From Acidovorax sp. T1 (lineage in GTDB: Bacteria > Pseudomonadota > Gammaproteobacteria > Burkholderiales > Burkholderiaceae_C), in the NCBI RefSeq assembly GCF_002176815.1, contig NZ_CP021648.1, positions 3,728,001 through 3,792,000 of the forward strand: a stretch of DNA of 64,000 bases, written 5' to 3'. The notes beneath the pieces are model-generated. The model was given only the letters and a program-made list of their open reading frames with translations, was not told where the DNA came from and made no database searches. The position numbers and the translations under genes were made by a program. This document shows positions 62,972 through 64,000 of this stretch, piece after piece. Within the stretch, counting starts at the first letter, position 1, and every line of letters begins with the position of its first letter.

Positions 62972-63922
62972 ATGACCGCGCCCGTGGTACTCAGTACTGA
63001 TGGTCTTCCCGAAAAGGATACTGCGCCAGCCTGGCATGACTGGATAGCGCAGCTGTTCTCGGGTCTGAATACGGATCTGTATGGCGATACGCGCTTTGAT
63101 GGGCATTTGAACGTGGCCTATGCCGGGGATGTCATGCTGACCAAGCTCGATGCCGGGCGTCATCGTGTGATTCGTGACTCGCACCGCCTGCGTGACAGTG
63201 AAGCGGCCTATCTCAAGATCATCGCCCCCTGGGTGGGCTACGCCGAGGTGGAGCAGCATGGCAGCAAGTCCCTTGTGAGTGATGGCCACTGGGCGATCTA
63301 CGACACCTCGCGGCCCTATGTGGTGGCCAACCCCCAGCACACCGAGCACCTCATCATGATGGTGCCCAAGCAAAGCATCGTCGAGCGTGGTTTGAGACTG
63401 GAAAATCTCATGGGGCGCACGGTGGGAGGCAGTGCAGGCATTGCACGCATCGCGCTGCAGACCATGCGCAGCACCTATCAGGAGCTGGACAATATGACGG
63501 CTCCGCTGGCATGCCGCGCAGGCGAGTTGCTGGTGGATATGGTGCATCTGTCCTTGCTGGCGCTGAGTGGAGAGGCTACGGCCGTGACGCAAAAGCAGGC
63601 GCTGTATGACCGTATCTGCAGCTATGTGGCAAGTCATGTTCGTGACCACGGCTTGTCAGTAGATCAGGTGGCCGAGGCGCTCAACTGCAGCCGGCGCCAC
63701 TTGCACAACGCTTTTGCGGGGCGAGAACAGTCTCTCGGTGGCTTCATCCAGCACAGCCGGTTGGAGCTTTGCATGCGAGAGCTGCAATCTCCGGCGCTCG
63801 CGCACCGCACCATTACCGAGATCGCCATGGGCTGCGGTTTTGGCAACAGCGCGCACTTCAGTCGAGCCTTCAAGGCCTACGCCGGCATGTCACCGTCTGA
63901 ATTCAGGGCGCTTGGTCATTGA
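62972..63922 (+). CDS. pchR: AraC/XylS-family regulator of the p-cresol operon
   Basis: Activator probably responding to p-cresol or 4-hydroxybenzoate-type compounds. The product is 316 aa. The N-terminal part resembles the AraC-binding-like domain of the FeaR/NahR-XylS group (AYLKIIAPWVGYAEVEQHGSKSLVSDGHWAIYDTSRPY). The C-terminal double HTH has LSVDQVAEALNCSRRHLHNAF and ITEIAMGCGFGNSAHFSRAFKAYAGMSPSEFR. I chose ATG 62972 with GAGGAG 9 nt upstream. It is divergent from pchA, matching known pchACXF-R clusters. Confidence 0.88.
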   Translation: MTAPVVLSTDGLPEKDTAPAWHDWIAQLFSGLNTDLYGDTRFDGHLNVAYAGDVMLTKLDAGRHRVIRDSHRLRDSEAAYLKIIAPWVGYAEVEQHGSKSLVSDGHWAIYDTSRPYVVANPQHTEHLIMMVPKQSIVERGLRLENLMGRTVGGSAGIARIALQTMRSTYQELDNMTAPLACRAGELLVDMVHLSLLALSGEATAVTQKQALYDRICSYVASHVRDHGLSVDQVAEALNCSRRHLHNAFAGREQSLGGFIQHSRLELCMRELQSPALAHRTITEIAMGCGFGNSAHFSRAFKAYAGMSPSEFRALGH

Positions 63923-64000
63923 TCTGCACAGCCCAAGGTGGACGGGGGCTATAGGACAATGCAGACCATCGCTTAGAAAGCAGGACTGCATTTTCATGGA
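63923..64000. other. Window end after pchR
   Basis: These 78 bp hold no gene. An ATG at 63,996 could begin a following gene but too little is present to judge. Confidence 0.5.

Overview
The window looks like Comamonadaceae (Betaproteobacteria, Burkholderiales). The evidence is the gene families and their order (lptA-lptB-rpoN, argS-SPOR-dsbA, apaG next to the 'Gcr' membrane protein, a class I PHA synthase), the high GC, and short palindromic repeats of a type I associate with this family. It appears to be made of two unlike parts. Positions 1 to about 52.4 kb are very GC-rich and Acidovorax-like. Positions about 54.84 to 64 kb are visibly less GC-rich, carry a different 3'-end repeat and a p-cresol cluster, and look Comamonas-like. 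An IS66-family element (52,408-54,840) sits exactly at the change. It has cut off the end of a glutamine amidotransferase gene on its left, its right inverted repeat is incomplete, and I see no target duplication. The join is therefore either a real rearrangement or an assembly chimera across a shared IS.

Region 1 (1-15.6 kb) is an exosortase A (XrtA/PEP-CTERM) exopolysaccharide cluster on the minus strand. In order of transcription it holds mannose-1-phosphate guanylyltransferase, a UDP-glucuronate 4-epimerase type enzyme, a Wza-like export lipoprotein, a Wzz-like chain-length protein, a tyrosine autokinase, a beta-barrel outer membrane protein, an ExeA-like ATPase, a polysaccharide deacetylase, a FemAB acyltransferase, a glycosyltransferase, exosortase XrtA with an EpsI domain, and an asparagine synthase-like amidotransferase cut by the window edge. 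A low-molecular-weight tyrosine phosphatase (plus strand, 15.1 kb) probably opposes the kinase. No PEP-CTERM substrate is visible.

Region 2 (15.6-22.9 kb) holds rpe, apaG, the membrane protein named 'site-specific recombinase', a cation/proton antiporter, a YbdK-type carboxylate-amine ligase, thiL and a TetR regulator. Region 3 (23.0-34.5 kb) is one tightly packed operon of eight genes: PHA synthase, outer membrane efflux lipoprotein, HlyD-type protein, RbbA-like ABC protein, ABC permease, MaoC-phosphate acetyltransferase fusion, acetate kinase and universal stress protein. A palindromic TetR operator lies at its head.

Region 4 (34.5-47.3 kb) is housekeeping: pgpA, cinA-type amidase, a SEC-C protein, a PIN-domain protein, a THUMP RNA methyltransferase, a thioesterase, rpoN, lptB, lptA, dsbA, a SPOR protein, argS, a psiF-like gene, a DUF2214 protein and a LysR regulator. 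Five copies of a palindromic element lie within 5.4 kb here. Three are inside coding sequence in frame and a fourth lies at the start of cinA; a further in-frame copy is in thiL. Region 5 (47.5-52.4 kb) holds malate synthase G, a small CWC protein, an MFS exporter and the truncated amidotransferase.

Region 6, right of the IS, holds dut, a small membrane ORF without a normal start, a glycine-zipper lipoprotein, a SlyD-like isomerase, a DUF2076 protein, and the p-cresol degradation operon pchACXF with a divergent AraC-type regulator. Their intergenic region holds paired GTGCAC sites, a palindrome and a run of 11 G. No tRNA, rRNA or CRISPR array was seen.
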